Assembly (NCBI RefSeq): GCF_900102105.1
Contig: NZ_FNBB01000006.1
Span: forward strand, 62,001 to 126,000
Reading direction: 5' to 3'
Length of the DNA stretch: 64,000 nt
Source: Agrobacterium pusense
GTDB lineage: Bacteria > Pseudomonadota > Alphaproteobacteria > Rhizobiales > Rhizobiaceae
In this document: in pieces, positions 16,534-24,504 of the stretch
How the letters are laid out: each line of letters starts with the position of its first letter
How positions within the stretch are numbered: position 1 is the stretch's first letter
Notes under the pieces: model-generated
What the model was told of the DNA's origin: nothing
Database searches by the model: none
Seen by the model: the letters and a program-made list of their open reading frames with translations, nothing else
Made by a program: the position numbers and the translations under genes

Positions 16534-17193
16534 TCACCCGCCGGTCTCGCTATGGGGTGCTGCCACAGGCTTGGATTCGGGCGACCGCCTGAACCGCAGG
16601 AAGATGGACAGGACGATCAGGACAGCGGTGGAGAGGAATTCCGACTGCCAATTCTGGAAGGACTCGAACCAGAACTTAACGCTTCCCAGATGCGCCATCA
16701 ATGTCGTCGCAGGTTCGCCATGCAGGCGTGCCTCCACTGCCGCGGCATCGGCGCTGTATCTCAGATGCAGCAGGAAGCTCGCTACAAAAAGAACAAACAG
16801 CGCCACGCCGAGCGAATAGGAATAGACGACGCGAATGATGCCGCCGGCCCTTACCGGCCATGGTGCATCAGGGTCGTTTTTCTTGCGTGAAGGGTCCTCG
16901 TCTTGCGCTGTCGGCTCATCGGGATCCTTGGATTCTGCGGACCCGCGCTGGAACAGGAATGCCGTCAACACCACATAGGCCGACATCTGCAAAAATTCGC
17001 TTTCCCAGTTTTCGAACAGCGCCGAAAGGAAATGCCCGCTCGTGGCGTAGGATAAAAGCGTGAGTGGTTTATCGTGATGTTGCACGAGTTCATCATTGTG
17101 AACGACCCAGCCTGTGGCGAACATGCCGCCGATCGTCAGCAGTGATGCAAGGACAAGGACGATGGTCAATCCGTTGTCGCGGACAAGCTTCAT
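16534..17193 (-). CDS. DUF6766-like four-helix membrane protein
   Basis: The 219-residue protein has two similar halves, each with two membrane spans (about residues 8-28, 60-76, 115-137, 180-198). A charged cytoplasmic linker (ESKDPDEPTAQDEDPSRKKND) separates them. The pattern FENWESEFLQM in the first half recurs as FQNWQSEFLST in the second, an internal duplication that defines this family. The function is unknown. GAGGT precedes the ATG at 17193. It lies downstream of the catalase gene in the same direction, with a hairpin between them. No own GGAAC promoter was found. Confidence 0.75.
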   Translation of the reverse strand: MKLVRDNGLTIVLVLASLLTIGGMFATGWVVHNDELVQHHDKPLTLLSYATSGHFLSALFENWESEFLQMSAYVVLTAFLFQRGSAESKDPDEPTAQDEDPSRKKNDPDAPWPVRAGGIIRVVYSYSLGVALFVLFVASFLLHLRYSADAAAVEARLHGEPATTLMAHLGSVKFWFESFQNWQSEFLSTAVLIVLSIFLRFRRSPESKPVAAPHSETGG

Positions 17194-17229
17194 AATCAGA
17201 CCTCGCTTTGGACAAGACCTCCGGGTGAG

Positions 17230-17255
17230 AAGTGCCGCCAAATGTGGCGGCACTT
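17230..17255. terminator. Hairpin between catalase and the DUF6766 gene
   Basis: A perfect 10-bp stem (AAGTGCCGCC and GGCGGCACTT) with a 6-base loop lies just after the catalase stop. There is no long U tract in the leftward direction, so termination may be partial. Confidence 0.5.
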
Positions 17256-17331
17256 TCGTCTGCCGGTGCTGCGGCGCACTGGCCGCGGGCGCGGCGCTCC
17301 CTTAAACGATGAGGGCACGCCGCCGGTTGCG

Positions 17332-19485
17332 TTATCCGTTAGCGACAGGGACTGATGCCTTCCCAAGCTTGACCGATGGTTCGCGCGCCCAAACGCGCAA
17401 CTTGCCGAGTTCGGAAACAAAGGCTGCCAACCCGTCTTCTCCCGGCAGAGGCAAGACGCCCTCATCCATGGCATCGGCAATTCCGGCCTTTTCCAGCAAT
17501 GGCAGGGCCGACTGGTCATAACCGATGAACTTGCAGTGCTGGAACGCATCCGCGACAAAATCACGGGCCGTTGCTTCCTTGACGAGATCGTCGATGGCCT
17601 CTGCCGATGTCAACAAGGCCACCGCATCAAAGAGAACCGAAGGACCGCCATCGATCATGTAATGCGCTTTGATGAGAGTGCCGTCCGAAGCCACGGCGCC
17701 CCCGACTTTAGGCGCGATCAACTCGAAGACGGCCTTCTCGGCCGTAACAGACTCGGTCAGCCCCTGCAGCAATTTTGCGTCGACGCCATCCGTAATGAGA
17801 ATGCCGAGCTTTCGTCCTTCGAAACGTTGCGGCCCTCGATTGACGATGCTGAGGGCGGGTGAGGGCTCCAGGTCCTGTCGGGTCGGCACTGCCGCCTCCG
17901 CCGGTTTAGGCATCGTCTGGAAACCAAGCTTCTGGGCAACGGTCGACGCAAGCGTTTCATCGATGTTGAGGAGGTGTGACACCATCCGTTCACGTATGGC
18001 GACCGTCTCCACCCTGCTCAGCTCGAAAGTGAGGGCGGAGGCGATATGGCGCTGTTCGGGAGGAGTCTGGCTGAGATAGAATTGCCTCGCCTGACTATAG
18101 TGATCTGCGAAGCTCTCCGGCCGCAATCTCGCCTTGGCGCCCTGCTCTTCGCCTGCAAAATGTGTAAAGCCGCGCGCTGGCGATTCTCGCGGGCCTTCGC
18201 CAAAGGAGTTTGGCTGATAATTGGCGCGCCCGGTTGGATTGCGCATCGCCATGTGGCCATCCTGCTGGAAATGCGCGAAGGGACACTTGGGCGCATTGAT
18301 GGGCAGGTGCGTGAAGTTCGGCCCGCCGAGACGCTTCAATTGTGTATCGAGATAGGAGAAATTTCTTCCCTGCAGCAGCGGGTCGTTACTGAAATCGATT
18401 CCCGGCGGCACGTTCTGCGTCATGAACGCCACCTGTTCGGTTTCGGCAAAGAAGTTGTCTGGCATGCGGTCGAGAACCAGCCTGCCGACCGGCTGCGGCG
18501 GCAATATCTCCTCGGGAATGATTTTGGTGGGATCGAGGACATCGAAATCGAAGCTTTCGGCGAAATCCTGGTCGAAAAGCTGGACCTGCAACTCCCATTC
18601 CGGAAAATTGCCGGACTGGATGGCCGCCCAGAGATCGCGACGGTGGAAATCGGGATCGGCACCATTGATCTTCACCGCCTCGTTCCACGCCACGGACTGG
18701 AGACCCAGCTTCGGCTTCCAGTGAAACTTCACGAAAGTCGACTGGTTTTTCGCGTTGATGAAACGGAAGGTGTGCACGCCGAACCCTTCCATGAACCGGA
18801 ACGACCGCGGAATGGTGCGGTCGGACATGATCCACATGACCATGTTCATGCTTTCGGGCGTGAGGCTGATGAAATCCCAGAACGTATCATGAGCCGTTTG
18901 CGCCTGCGGAAAGTCGCGGTCTGGCTCCTGTTTTGCGGCATGGATGAGGTCGGGAAATTTGATGGCGTCCTGGATGAAGAATACCGGGATATTGTTGCCG
19001 ACGAGATCCCAGTTGCCTTCCTGCGTATAAAGCTTGACGGCGAAGCCGCGCACGTCGCGCGCAAGATCGAAGGAGCCCTTATTGCCGGCCACGGTCGAAA
19101 AACGCACGAAAGCGGGGGTTTTTTCGCCCGCACGCTGGAAAAGATCCGCTTTCGTGTAGGCGGCCAGGGAATCGTAGGTCTCGAAATAGCCATGGGCCCC
19201 ATAACCGCGGGCGTGAACGACACGTTCTGGAATTCGCTCATGATCGAAATGAAAGAGCTTTTCCCTGAAATGGAAATCGTCCATGACAAGCGGGCCACGA
19301 GGACCGACGCGAAGCGTATTCTGGTCATCGGCGACGGGCCCGCCCTGCGCGGTCGTCAAGACGGGTGCGTCGCCTTCGGCGGTCTGGTGCAACTCGCCGC
19401 CCTCGCCGCGGGAAAGTTTCTGGTCGTGGATCGTAACAACGTCGATTTTTCCCGCCGATGCGGTGGTTTCCGGTTTTTTGGCCAT
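17332..19485 (-). CDS. katE: Large-subunit (HPII/KatE-type) monofunctional catalase
   Basis: The 717-residue enzyme converts hydrogen peroxide to water and oxygen. The catalytic His lies in [12 protein letters not shown] (near residue 90) and the heme-proximal Tyr in NFSYLDTQ (near residue 374). The extra C-terminal domain (residues 570-710, [18 protein letters not shown]) is the flavodoxin/PfpI-like module found only in large catalases such as E. coli HPII. No signal peptide is seen. AGGAG precedes the ATG at 19485. The gene follows the YflT-like gene after 45 bases and is probably co-transcribed with it. Its place amid EcfG promoters fits stationary-phase or general-stress control known for this class. 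Confidence 0.93.
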   Translation of the reverse strand: MAKKPETTASAGKIDVVTIHDQKLSRGEGGELHQTAEGDAPVLTTAQGGPVADDQNTLRVGPRGPLVMDDFHFREKLFHFDHERIPERVVHARGYGAHGYFETYDSLAAYTKADLFQRAGEKTPAFVRFSTVAGNKGSFDLARDVRGFAVKLYTQEGNWDLVGNNIPVFFIQDAIKFPDLIHAAKQEPDRDFPQAQTAHDTFWDFISLTPESMNMVMWIMSDRTIPRSFRFMEGFGVHTFRFINAKNQSTFVKFHWKPKLGLQSVAWNEAVKINGADPDFHRRDLWAAIQSGNFPEWELQVQLFDQDFAESFDFDVLDPTKIIPEEILPPQPVGRLVLDRMPDNFFAETEQVAFMTQNVPPGIDFSNDPLLQGRNFSYLDTQLKRLGGPNFTHLPINAPKCPFAHFQQDGHMAMRNPTGRANYQPNSFGEGPRESPARGFTHFAGEEQGAKARLRPESFADHYSQARQFYLSQTPPEQRHIASALTFELSRVETVAIRERMVSHLLNIDETLASTVAQKLGFQTMPKPAEAAVPTRQDLEPSPALSIVNRGPQRFEGRKLGILITDGVDAKLLQGLTESVTAEKAVFELIAPKVGGAVASDGTLIKAHYMIDGGPSVLFDAVALLTSAEAIDDLVKEATARDFVADAFQHCKFIGYDQSALPLLEKAGIADAMDEGVLPLPGEDGLAAFVSELGKLRVWAREPSVKLGKASVPVANG

Positions 19486-19530
19486 GGTAACTCCTGAAAG
19501 CTTTTCGGTGGGCGGTGAGGAATGCTCCTG

Positions 19531-20136
19531 TCAAAGCGCCGAGCGGCGATATCGGTTCCGCTCCTGCTCAACATCTTCAGCGGCGTAGGGCCTCGACGTT
19601 TCGTCAAAACGCGTCCAGCCCTCCTGACCATAGGCCGAACGCCGTTCGAAGGGGTCGACCCAATTCGAGCGTCGGAGGATAGCCTCCGCCTCAGGCACGA
19701 AATCGTCTTCAACCCGCGCAGTGACTAGAGTTCCGCCTCTGCGCACGCCCTCCGCATAGACATTGGCGTCCTCTTCCGAAACGCCTGAGCGGGTCATGGC
19801 TCCGATCAATCCGCCAGTGGCTCCTCCGGCAACAGCACCGCCTGCCGCACCGACGGCGGTGGCGGCCAGCCAGCCAGCGGCGACGACGGGTCCGACACCG
19901 GGTATAGCCATCATGCCGAGGCCCGTCAGCAGGCCGCCGGCGCCGCCGACAATGGCCCCGATGCCGGCACCGGTGCCGGCACCTTCAGCGGCTTTGCTGT
20001 CCTCGCCGTGGCGTCTGTCGGCGTTACTGGCCACAATGCTGATGTCGCTTGAGGGGATGCCCGCGCGCTCGAGTTCGCTGACGGCGTTACTCGCATCATC
20101 ATAATCATCAAAAAGTGCAGTTACGGTTCTCATCAT
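19531..20136 (-). CDS. YflT/general stress protein 17M-like membrane protein
   Basis: The 201-residue protein has an N-terminal ferredoxin-like alpha/beta domain (VTALFDDYDDASNAVSELE, residues 4-45). Then comes a long Gly/Ala-rich hydrophobic hairpin (about 60-115, with repeated GAGGAVAGG) and a C-terminal domain (SGVSEEDANVYAEGVRRGG) with a charged tail. This order is typical of the general-stress family that pairs a YflT domain with a glycine-zipper. The function is unknown, possibly membrane stabilisation. Two adjacent ATGs (20136, 20133) share one GGGAGAA site. It lies 36 bases after the frameshifted small secreted gene, so the promoter at 20571-20595 may serve all three genes including catalase. 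Confidence 0.78.
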   Translation of the reverse strand: MMRTVTALFDDYDDASNAVSELERAGIPSSDISIVASNADRRHGEDSKAAEGAGTGAGIGAIVGGAGGLLTGLGMMAIPGVGPVVAAGWLAATAVGAAGGAVAGGATGGLIGAMTRSGVSEEDANVYAEGVRRGGTLVTARVEDDFVPEAEAILRRSNWVDPFERRSAYGQEGWTRFDETSRPYAAEDVEQERNRYRRSAL

Positions 20137-20172
20137 GTTTCTCCCAAAAGTCCGTGCGCTTAAGTCCTGCCC

Positions 20173-20489
20173 TCACCTGGCGACAACGTTGCCCTGGTAA
20201 TCGAGTGCTATGGCCACGGTTTTTCCGTCTTTCATTCCCGATGCCATCCACACGCCCTTGTCATTCTTGGTGAGGCCTGTGATCCCGGTGTAACCGGACT
20301 CCTCCATCCGCTTCTTCGCCTGCGCCTCCGTGAAGCTGTTGGCGCCTTCCACCGGAGCCGTCGGGCTTTTCGTGTCCGGCGTCACAACCGCCGGCGTATC
20401 ACCACCGGGATTGGCTGTCGGAGCCTGCTGGGCAAAGGCCGAAACAGCCCCTGCTCCAACAAAAACGCCATGAAAAAAGTCTTCTTCAT
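20173..20489 (-). pseudogene. Small secreted protein, frameshifted in the signal peptide
   Basis: The mature part reads VGAGAVSAFAQQAPTAN, then an acidic linker, then a compact domain (FTEAQAKKRMEESGYTGI...MKDGKTVAIALDYQGNVVAR) of the small secreted PepSY-like kind common in rhizobia. The natural start is the ATG at 20489, which has a GGGAGGAAG ribosome site and encodes MKKTFFMA. That frame is one base short of joining the mature part; the shift lies between 20464 and 20485, in or next to runs of six and five A. An in-frame start at 20514 exists but has no signal peptide. A single missing base restores a 105-residue precursor, so this may be an assembly error. Confidence 0.7.
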
Positions 20490-20537
20490 TTGGGTCTTCC
20501 TCCCTTTTCACCATCGGCCATACTTCCCGTCGGAGGC

Positions 20538-20565
20538 GGTGCCTTTCCGGCCCGGGAAAGGCACC
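20538..20565 (-). other. Stem-loop at the predicted 5' end of the small secreted gene mRNA
   Basis: An 11-bp perfect stem (GGTGCCTTTCC with GGAAAGGCACC) and a 6-base loop begin about 6 bases downstream of the -10 element at 20571-20574. It would form at the very start of the transcript. Its role is unknown. Confidence 0.55.
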
Positions 20566-20570
20566 TTCCG

Positions 20571-20595
20571 AACGAGGCGCGAGGCGGAGAGTTCC
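20571..20595 (-). promoter_or_regulatory. EcfG-type promoter for the 20489 gene and probably katE
   Basis: Minus-strand GGAAC (20595-20591), a 16-base spacer, then CGTT (20574-20571): a perfect consensus. Confidence 0.75.
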
Positions 20596-20682
20596 AAAAA
20601 ATAATGAGGGGTGCCGCTTGAACCGTCGCCTTTGCGCGGCGACCGAGGCGGTGCCTGTTCACCAGCCGGAACAGGACCCGCG

Positions 20683-21300
20683 CTACTGATCGCTGCCGGG
20701 ATACGGGGAATTCCTGAGAAGAGCCGCCAGGTGCGCGGTATTGCGCACCAGCATGCTGACCATGGTTTTGACGGCATCGGGCGTCTTGTCCAGATCGACG
20801 AAATTCGTCGACCCCATGGCTTCCCCGACCCAATAGGCAACCGCATTGGCCGGGATGGTGAAGCCGACGTCATTCAGCGCCTGAAAGAGCTCCGCCGAGA
20901 CATGGTGGGCGCCGTCTTCATTTCCGACAACTGCGACAGCCGCAACCCGGCCATAAGAAACCATCCGACCCTCATCATCGGTTTCCTCCAGGAATGCATC
21001 CATGCGCTCCAACGCTCTCTTGCAAACGCTCGAAGGTTGGCCAAGCCAGATCGGTGTTCCCATGAGCAGGATATCGGCCTTCAGTATCTTTTCCCGAATG
21101 GCCGGCCAGGCATCGCCTTCGCCCTCGTCTGAACTGACGCCCGGCTTGATATCGTGATCGGCGAGCCTGATCGTCTCGGCCTTGATATCCTGGCTGGCGA
21201 ATTCCCGTAATATGAGGTCTAGCAGCTTCTCGGTGGAGGATGGTTCGGACGTGGCCGACGGTTTGAGCGTCGCGTTCAAAGCAAGAACGGTGAGTGGCAT
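20683..21300 (-). CDS. Flavodoxin-like NAD(P)H-dependent FMN reductase family protein
   Basis: The 205-residue protein has a flavodoxin fold. The phosphate-binding stretch is LNATLKPSATSEPSSTEKLL, close to the start as in NADPH-dependent FMN reductases. A second motif GTPIWLGQPSSVCKRALERMDAF holds the isoalloxazine loop, and GNEDGAHHVSAELFQAL is typical of the family. It probably reduces quinones, azo or nitro compounds using FMN. AAGGAG precedes the ATG at 21300. A 7-bp hairpin (20653-20674) follows the stop but lacks a U tract. The gene is leftward and lies downstream of the iron-permease-like gene. Confidence 0.8.
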   Translation of the reverse strand: MPLTVLALNATLKPSATSEPSSTEKLLDLILREFASQDIKAETIRLADHDIKPGVSSDEGEGDAWPAIREKILKADILLMGTPIWLGQPSSVCKRALERMDAFLEETDDEGRMVSYGRVAAVAVVGNEDGAHHVSAELFQALNDVGFTIPANAVAYWVGEAMGSTNFVDLDKTPDAVKTMVSMLVRNTAHLAALLRNSPYPGSDQ

Positions 21301-21381
21301 GGTAACTCCTTCTGCCATACGGTCTTTCCAGGGTTTGGAAAGTGTTGTGAACAATGATCGGCCATCGATCAGGGCCGGTGA

Positions 21382-21789
21382 CTAACGCCGGGAAAGCAGA
21401 CGATCCATGGCGTGATGGGGCGGCGGCTTGTGGCTTTCCCGCCCGTTTTCTTTTTCGAGACGGGTCCGGATCTCCTCGATCTCGTCCTCTGTCAGATGCT
21501 CGATGCCGATGAAGTCGGCGCGCGCCTGCTCTACAGCCCGCAGCAACTCGTCCAGTTTCGCCTCCATCGCGGCGGAATCCCTGTTCTGGGAATTCTGTAC
21601 GAGAAAAATCATCAGGAAGGTGACGATTGTCGTGCCGGTGTTGATGACGAGTTGCCAGACCTCGGAAAAATCAAACAGGGGTCCGCTGATGCCCCAGATG
21701 AGGACGGTGGCGAGCGCCACGACAAAGGCGCTGGGCGAACCTGAGAAAGATGCGATACGGCTCGCAAAGCGAGTGAAGAACTTGTTCAT
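21382..21789 (-). CDS. Low-affinity iron permease family membrane protein
   Basis: The protein has 135 residues. Two membrane spans (residues 20-38 and 46-66) are followed by a cytoplasmic coiled region (MEAKLDELLRAVEQARADFIGIEHLTEDEIEEIRTRLEKE). This topology and the motif LVQNSQNRDSAAMEAKLDELL are characteristic of the bacterial PF04120 proteins named after yeast Fet4. A transport function in bacteria is unproven; many are stress-induced. It has an EcfG-type promoter 70 bases upstream (21859-21883), divergent to csbD. Confidence 0.82.
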   Translation of the reverse strand: MNKFFTRFASRIASFSGSPSAFVVALATVLIWGISGPLFDFSEVWQLVINTGTTIVTFLMIFLVQNSQNRDSAAMEAKLDELLRAVEQARADFIGIEHLTEDEIEEIRTRLEKENGRESHKPPPHHAMDRLLSRR

Positions 21790-21858
21790 GACACGCTGAA
21801 CCCTGCGGCTCGACACGAAAGCAAAGCCCGGTAAGGACCGTCGCTTTCCAGTGAAGTT

Positions 21859-21883
21859 AACAATCGAGGGCAGCGATTGTTCC
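21859..21883 (-). promoter_or_regulatory. EcfG-type promoter for the 21789 gene
   Basis: Minus-strand GGAAC (21883-21879), a 16-base spacer, then TGTT (21862-21859). Confidence 0.68.
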
Positions 21884-21973
21884 GTGATGTAGAAACACAC
21901 ACAGAAAGGAATTCCGTGCCGCGCTTTATCTTCGCCCAATGTTTCAAGCCCGGGTGAGATGTTCGCGTTTTGC

Positions 21974-21998
21974 CGGAACCCGATCTGCCTTCGCACAT
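21974..21998 (+). promoter_or_regulatory. Possible EcfG-type promoter for csbD
   Basis: GGAAC (21974-21978), a 16-base spacer, then CATT (21995-21998). It fits GGAAC-N18-TT but departs from CGTT at two positions. It lies 35 bases before the start. Confidence 0.5.
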
Positions 21999-22033
21999 TT
22001 ACAGGTGCAGACCAAAAACAGTGGGAGGATCCA

Positions 22034-22237
22034 ATGGATTGGAATCGTGTTGAAGGCAACTGGAAGCAGATGAAGGGCAAGGTCAAGGAGCAGTGGGGCA
22101 AACTCACCGACGACGATCTTGACGTCATCAACGGCAAGCGCGAACAGCTGGAAGGCAAGATTCAGGAGCGTTACGGTTACGAGAAGGACCGCACCCGAAA
22201 AGACATTGACGACTGGTATGGTCGCCAGACCTGGTAA
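22034..22237 (+). CDS. CsbD-family stress protein
   Basis: This 67-residue protein matches CsbD almost throughout: MDWNRVEGNWKQMKGKVKEQ, LTDDDLDVINGKREQLEGKI, then a Tyr-rich tail YGYEKDRTRKDIDDWYGRQTW. CsbD proteins are small, highly charged and strongly induced by general stress; the biochemical role is unknown. GGAGG precedes the ATG at 22034. A good intrinsic terminator follows immediately. It is divergent to the iron-permease-like gene. Confidence 0.92.
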   Translation: MDWNRVEGNWKQMKGKVKEQWGKLTDDDLDVINGKREQLEGKIQERYGYEKDRTRKDIDDWYGRQTW

Positions 22238-22240
22238 CGG

Positions 22241-22265
22241 AAACCCCGCTTCGGCGGGGTTTTTC
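22241..22265 (+). terminator. Intrinsic terminator after csbD
   Basis: A 6-bp GC stem (CCCCGC with GCGGGG), a 4-base loop and a following T run, starting 7 bases after the csbD stop. Confidence 0.85.
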
Positions 22266-22326
22266 TTTATGCTCCGTCGCGAATAAGCGCGATATGAGCG
22301 CGCGGCTCCGAGGCGGCGCGGGCGGA

Positions 22327-22344
22327 CTGTCACGAAAGCGTTAT
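22327..22344 (+). promoter_or_regulatory. Pho-box-like site upstream of the glycerophosphodiester cluster
   Basis: CTGTCAC, 4 bases, GCGTTAT: an 11-base-period pair like the PhoB box CTGTCAT-N4-CTGTCAT. The first half matches 6/7 and the second 4/7. A -10-like CATTAG follows 7 bases later. The cluster starts near 22472. Confidence 0.35.
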
Positions 22345-22471
22345 GGAAAGACATTAGAACCGCCGCCGGCTGGTCCAAAAATGCACGGCTGTGCAACGAC
22401 CGGCCTGCGCCTACCAGCCCCTCGGGCAGCGCTCGACAGTTCCACTCGCGCCGACAATATCGGAGACATAG

Positions 22472-23622
22472 ATGAAACGCCGCACCTTTATGATGTCCGC
22501 CGCAGGCGCCGCCGCCGGTCTCGCCCTTGCACCGCGCATGAGCTTCGCCGCTGCGGGCACGATCGACTGGTACACCAGTTCGGATACAAACATCCTCGAT
22601 TTCTGGTCCAACACGATCAAGCCCGCCTTTGAAGCCGCCAATCCTGGCCTGAAGCTCAATCTGGTCGACGCCGGCGACGGCGCCGGCATTATCGCCATCG
22701 GCGAGCGCGCCGTTGCCGCGAAGCAGACCGGTACCGATCCGCAGGCCGATTATTTCGAAACGGCCGATCCACTGCTGCCTGCCGGTGCCATCGAAGCCGG
22801 TATCTATGTGAACATGGCGAAGGCCGGGCTTTCCAACTATTCGCGTGTCAACCCGCTCGCTATCCAGAGCGAGTACAGCCTGCCCTATCGCGGCAGCCAG
22901 GTCCTGCTCGCCTATGACACGAGCAAGCTGAAGCCGGCGGATGCGCCGAAGACATGGGATCAGCTCGTCAGCTGGATCAAGGCCAATCCGGGTCAATTCG
23001 TTTACAACCGCCCCGACAAGGGCGGTTCGGGCGGCAATTTCGTTCGTCGCGCCATCCATCAGGCGAACGGCCTTGATCCCAAGGCATTCATGTCGACAAT
23101 TACACGCCGGAAGCAGGCGACAAGGCCCTCGGCAAGGCATGGGAACTGCTCAAGGACATCGCACCGTCGCTTTACGACAAGGGCGCCTACTCGTCCGGCA
23201 ACACCCAGTCGTTGCAGCTTCTTTCCCAAGGCGTCGTCACCATGACCCCGGTCTGGTCCGACCAGGTGCTTCAGGCCATCGACCAGGGCGTTCTGCCGAA
23301 GGAAACCGGTCTGGTGCAGCTTCAGGATCTCGCGCTGTGCGGCAATTTTTCGCGTGCCGTCGTACTGGCGAACGGCGCCAATCGCGATGCGGCCCTGAAG
23401 CTCGCGAATTTCGTGCTGTCGGAAGAAATCCAGGGGGCAATCCTCACCGAACTTGGCGGCTTTCCCGGCGTTTCCTGGGACTTTGTGCCGGCAGAACTGC
23501 GCAAGCGTTTCGCCGACATCATCCCCCAGACTATTCCAACCTTCCCGGCCGGTAAATGGGAAACCGCCATCAATGATGGCTGGTATCGCAACGTCGCTCC
23601 CAACGTTGACCGCAAGTCGTGA
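22472..23622 (+). pseudogene. ABC transporter substrate-binding protein, frameshifted
   Basis: This is an extracellular binding protein of the iron/polyamine/2-aminoethylphosphonate type. It has a twin-arginine-like signal (MKRRTFMMSAAGAAAG) followed by GTIDWYTSSDTNILDFW. The frame is open from 22472 to about 23090 (GLDPKAF). The rest (VDNYTPEAGDKALGKAWELLKDI to APNVDRKS) is in a second frame from about 23092. One missing base at 23090-23092 accounts for the break, and restoring it gives 383 residues, a normal length. No other lesion is visible and all downstream genes are intact. The last codons overlap the GTG of the first permease as GTGA. Ligand and function are inferred from the neighbouring phosphodiesterase. 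Confidence 0.82.
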
Positions 23623-24503
23623 CCGAAGTCGCAGAAGGAGCGGCTCGCCCGCTCATGGACAATACGTCAGGCAGGAGGCCAAGCGGCCTCCTGCTCGTTG
23701 CCATACCCGTATTCCTGATGATCTGGCTCGTTATATGGCCAGCGATCAACGCCATCGGCCGCACTGTCTGGCGCATCGACGCCAATGGTGAAACGCGTTT
23801 CGACCTTTCCAGCTACGCTTTTTTCTTCTCGGACCGCTACAGTCTCGACAATCTTGCCGTGACATTGTGGACGACGATGGTCTGCGCGATCCTCCTGCTG
23901 GTCATCTGCCTGCCGATCGCGCTTTACCTGCGCTTTTCGCAGGGCCGCCTCTCGGCCTACGTGCAGGCGCTGGCCATATTCCCGATGTTCGTGCCCTCCA
24001 TCATCCTCGCCTTCGCCTTCATCCGCGTTCTCGGTCCGAACGGCATGGTTGACATATTGCTCAACGCCGTCGACCTGCCGAAAATCCGCACGCCCTATCT
24101 CACGCCCTGGGGACCCGTCATCGGTCTTGTCTGGGACAATATTCCGCTGACCGTGCTTATCCTGCTCGCGGGGCTTGGAAGCGTTGCCAACCAGTCGGTA
24201 GAGGCGGCGCGGGATGTCGGCGCAAACGCGCTGCAGGTTTTCTGTCACATCATCCTGCCACGCATTACCAATTCCATTCTCGTGGCGCTTTCCTTTTCGG
24301 TGCTCGGCATTTTTTCCTCCTTCACCCTTCCATATCTTCTCGGACCGGCATCTCCCGAAATGCTTGGACCTTTCATGCAGCGCACGCTGCGCGAAGTGCA
24401 GGATCCCATCGGCGCCATGACACAGGCCGTCATCGCTTTCGGTTTCTGCATTGCTTTCGGCCTGTTTTATGTGCGTTCGGTCGCGCGCAACCAGGGGAAA
24501 TGA
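23619..24503 (+). CDS. ABC transporter permease (first of two)
   Basis: This 294-residue inner-membrane permease of the Fe3+/polyamine class has six spans. The coupling loop for the ATPase is EAARDVGANALQVFCHIILPRI (near residue 205). It starts with GTG at 23619, overlapping the binding protein stop. It works with the permease at 24505 and the ATPase at 25339 to import a solute captured in the periplasm. The clustered GDPD and phosphatase suggest an organophosphate ligand. Confidence 0.87.
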   Translation: MTEVAEGAARPLMDNTSGRRPSGLLLVAIPVFLMIWLVIWPAINAIGRTVWRIDANGETRFDLSSYAFFFSDRYSLDNLAVTLWTTMVCAILLLVICLPIALYLRFSQGRLSAYVQALAIFPMFVPSIILAFAFIRVLGPNGMVDILLNAVDLPKIRTPYLTPWGPVIGLVWDNIPLTVLILLAGLGSVANQSVEAARDVGANALQVFCHIILPRITNSILVALSFSVLGIFSSFTLPYLLGPASPEMLGPFMQRTLREVQDPIGAMTQAVIAFGFCIAFGLFYVRSVARNQGK

Positions 24504-24504
24504 C

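Noticed and set aside
18046-19497. Open frame of 483 codons opposite the catalase
   Set aside because: Shadow of the catalase gene; no ribosome site or family pattern.
20173-20514. Intact 113-residue protein from the start at 20514
   Set aside because: This start translates through the ribosome site of the natural ATG at 20489 and replaces a signal peptide by an acidic leader.
20653-20674. Hairpin CCTGTTC/GAACAGG after the flavodoxin-like gene
   Set aside because: No U tract in the direction of transcription; mentioned only within the gene entry.
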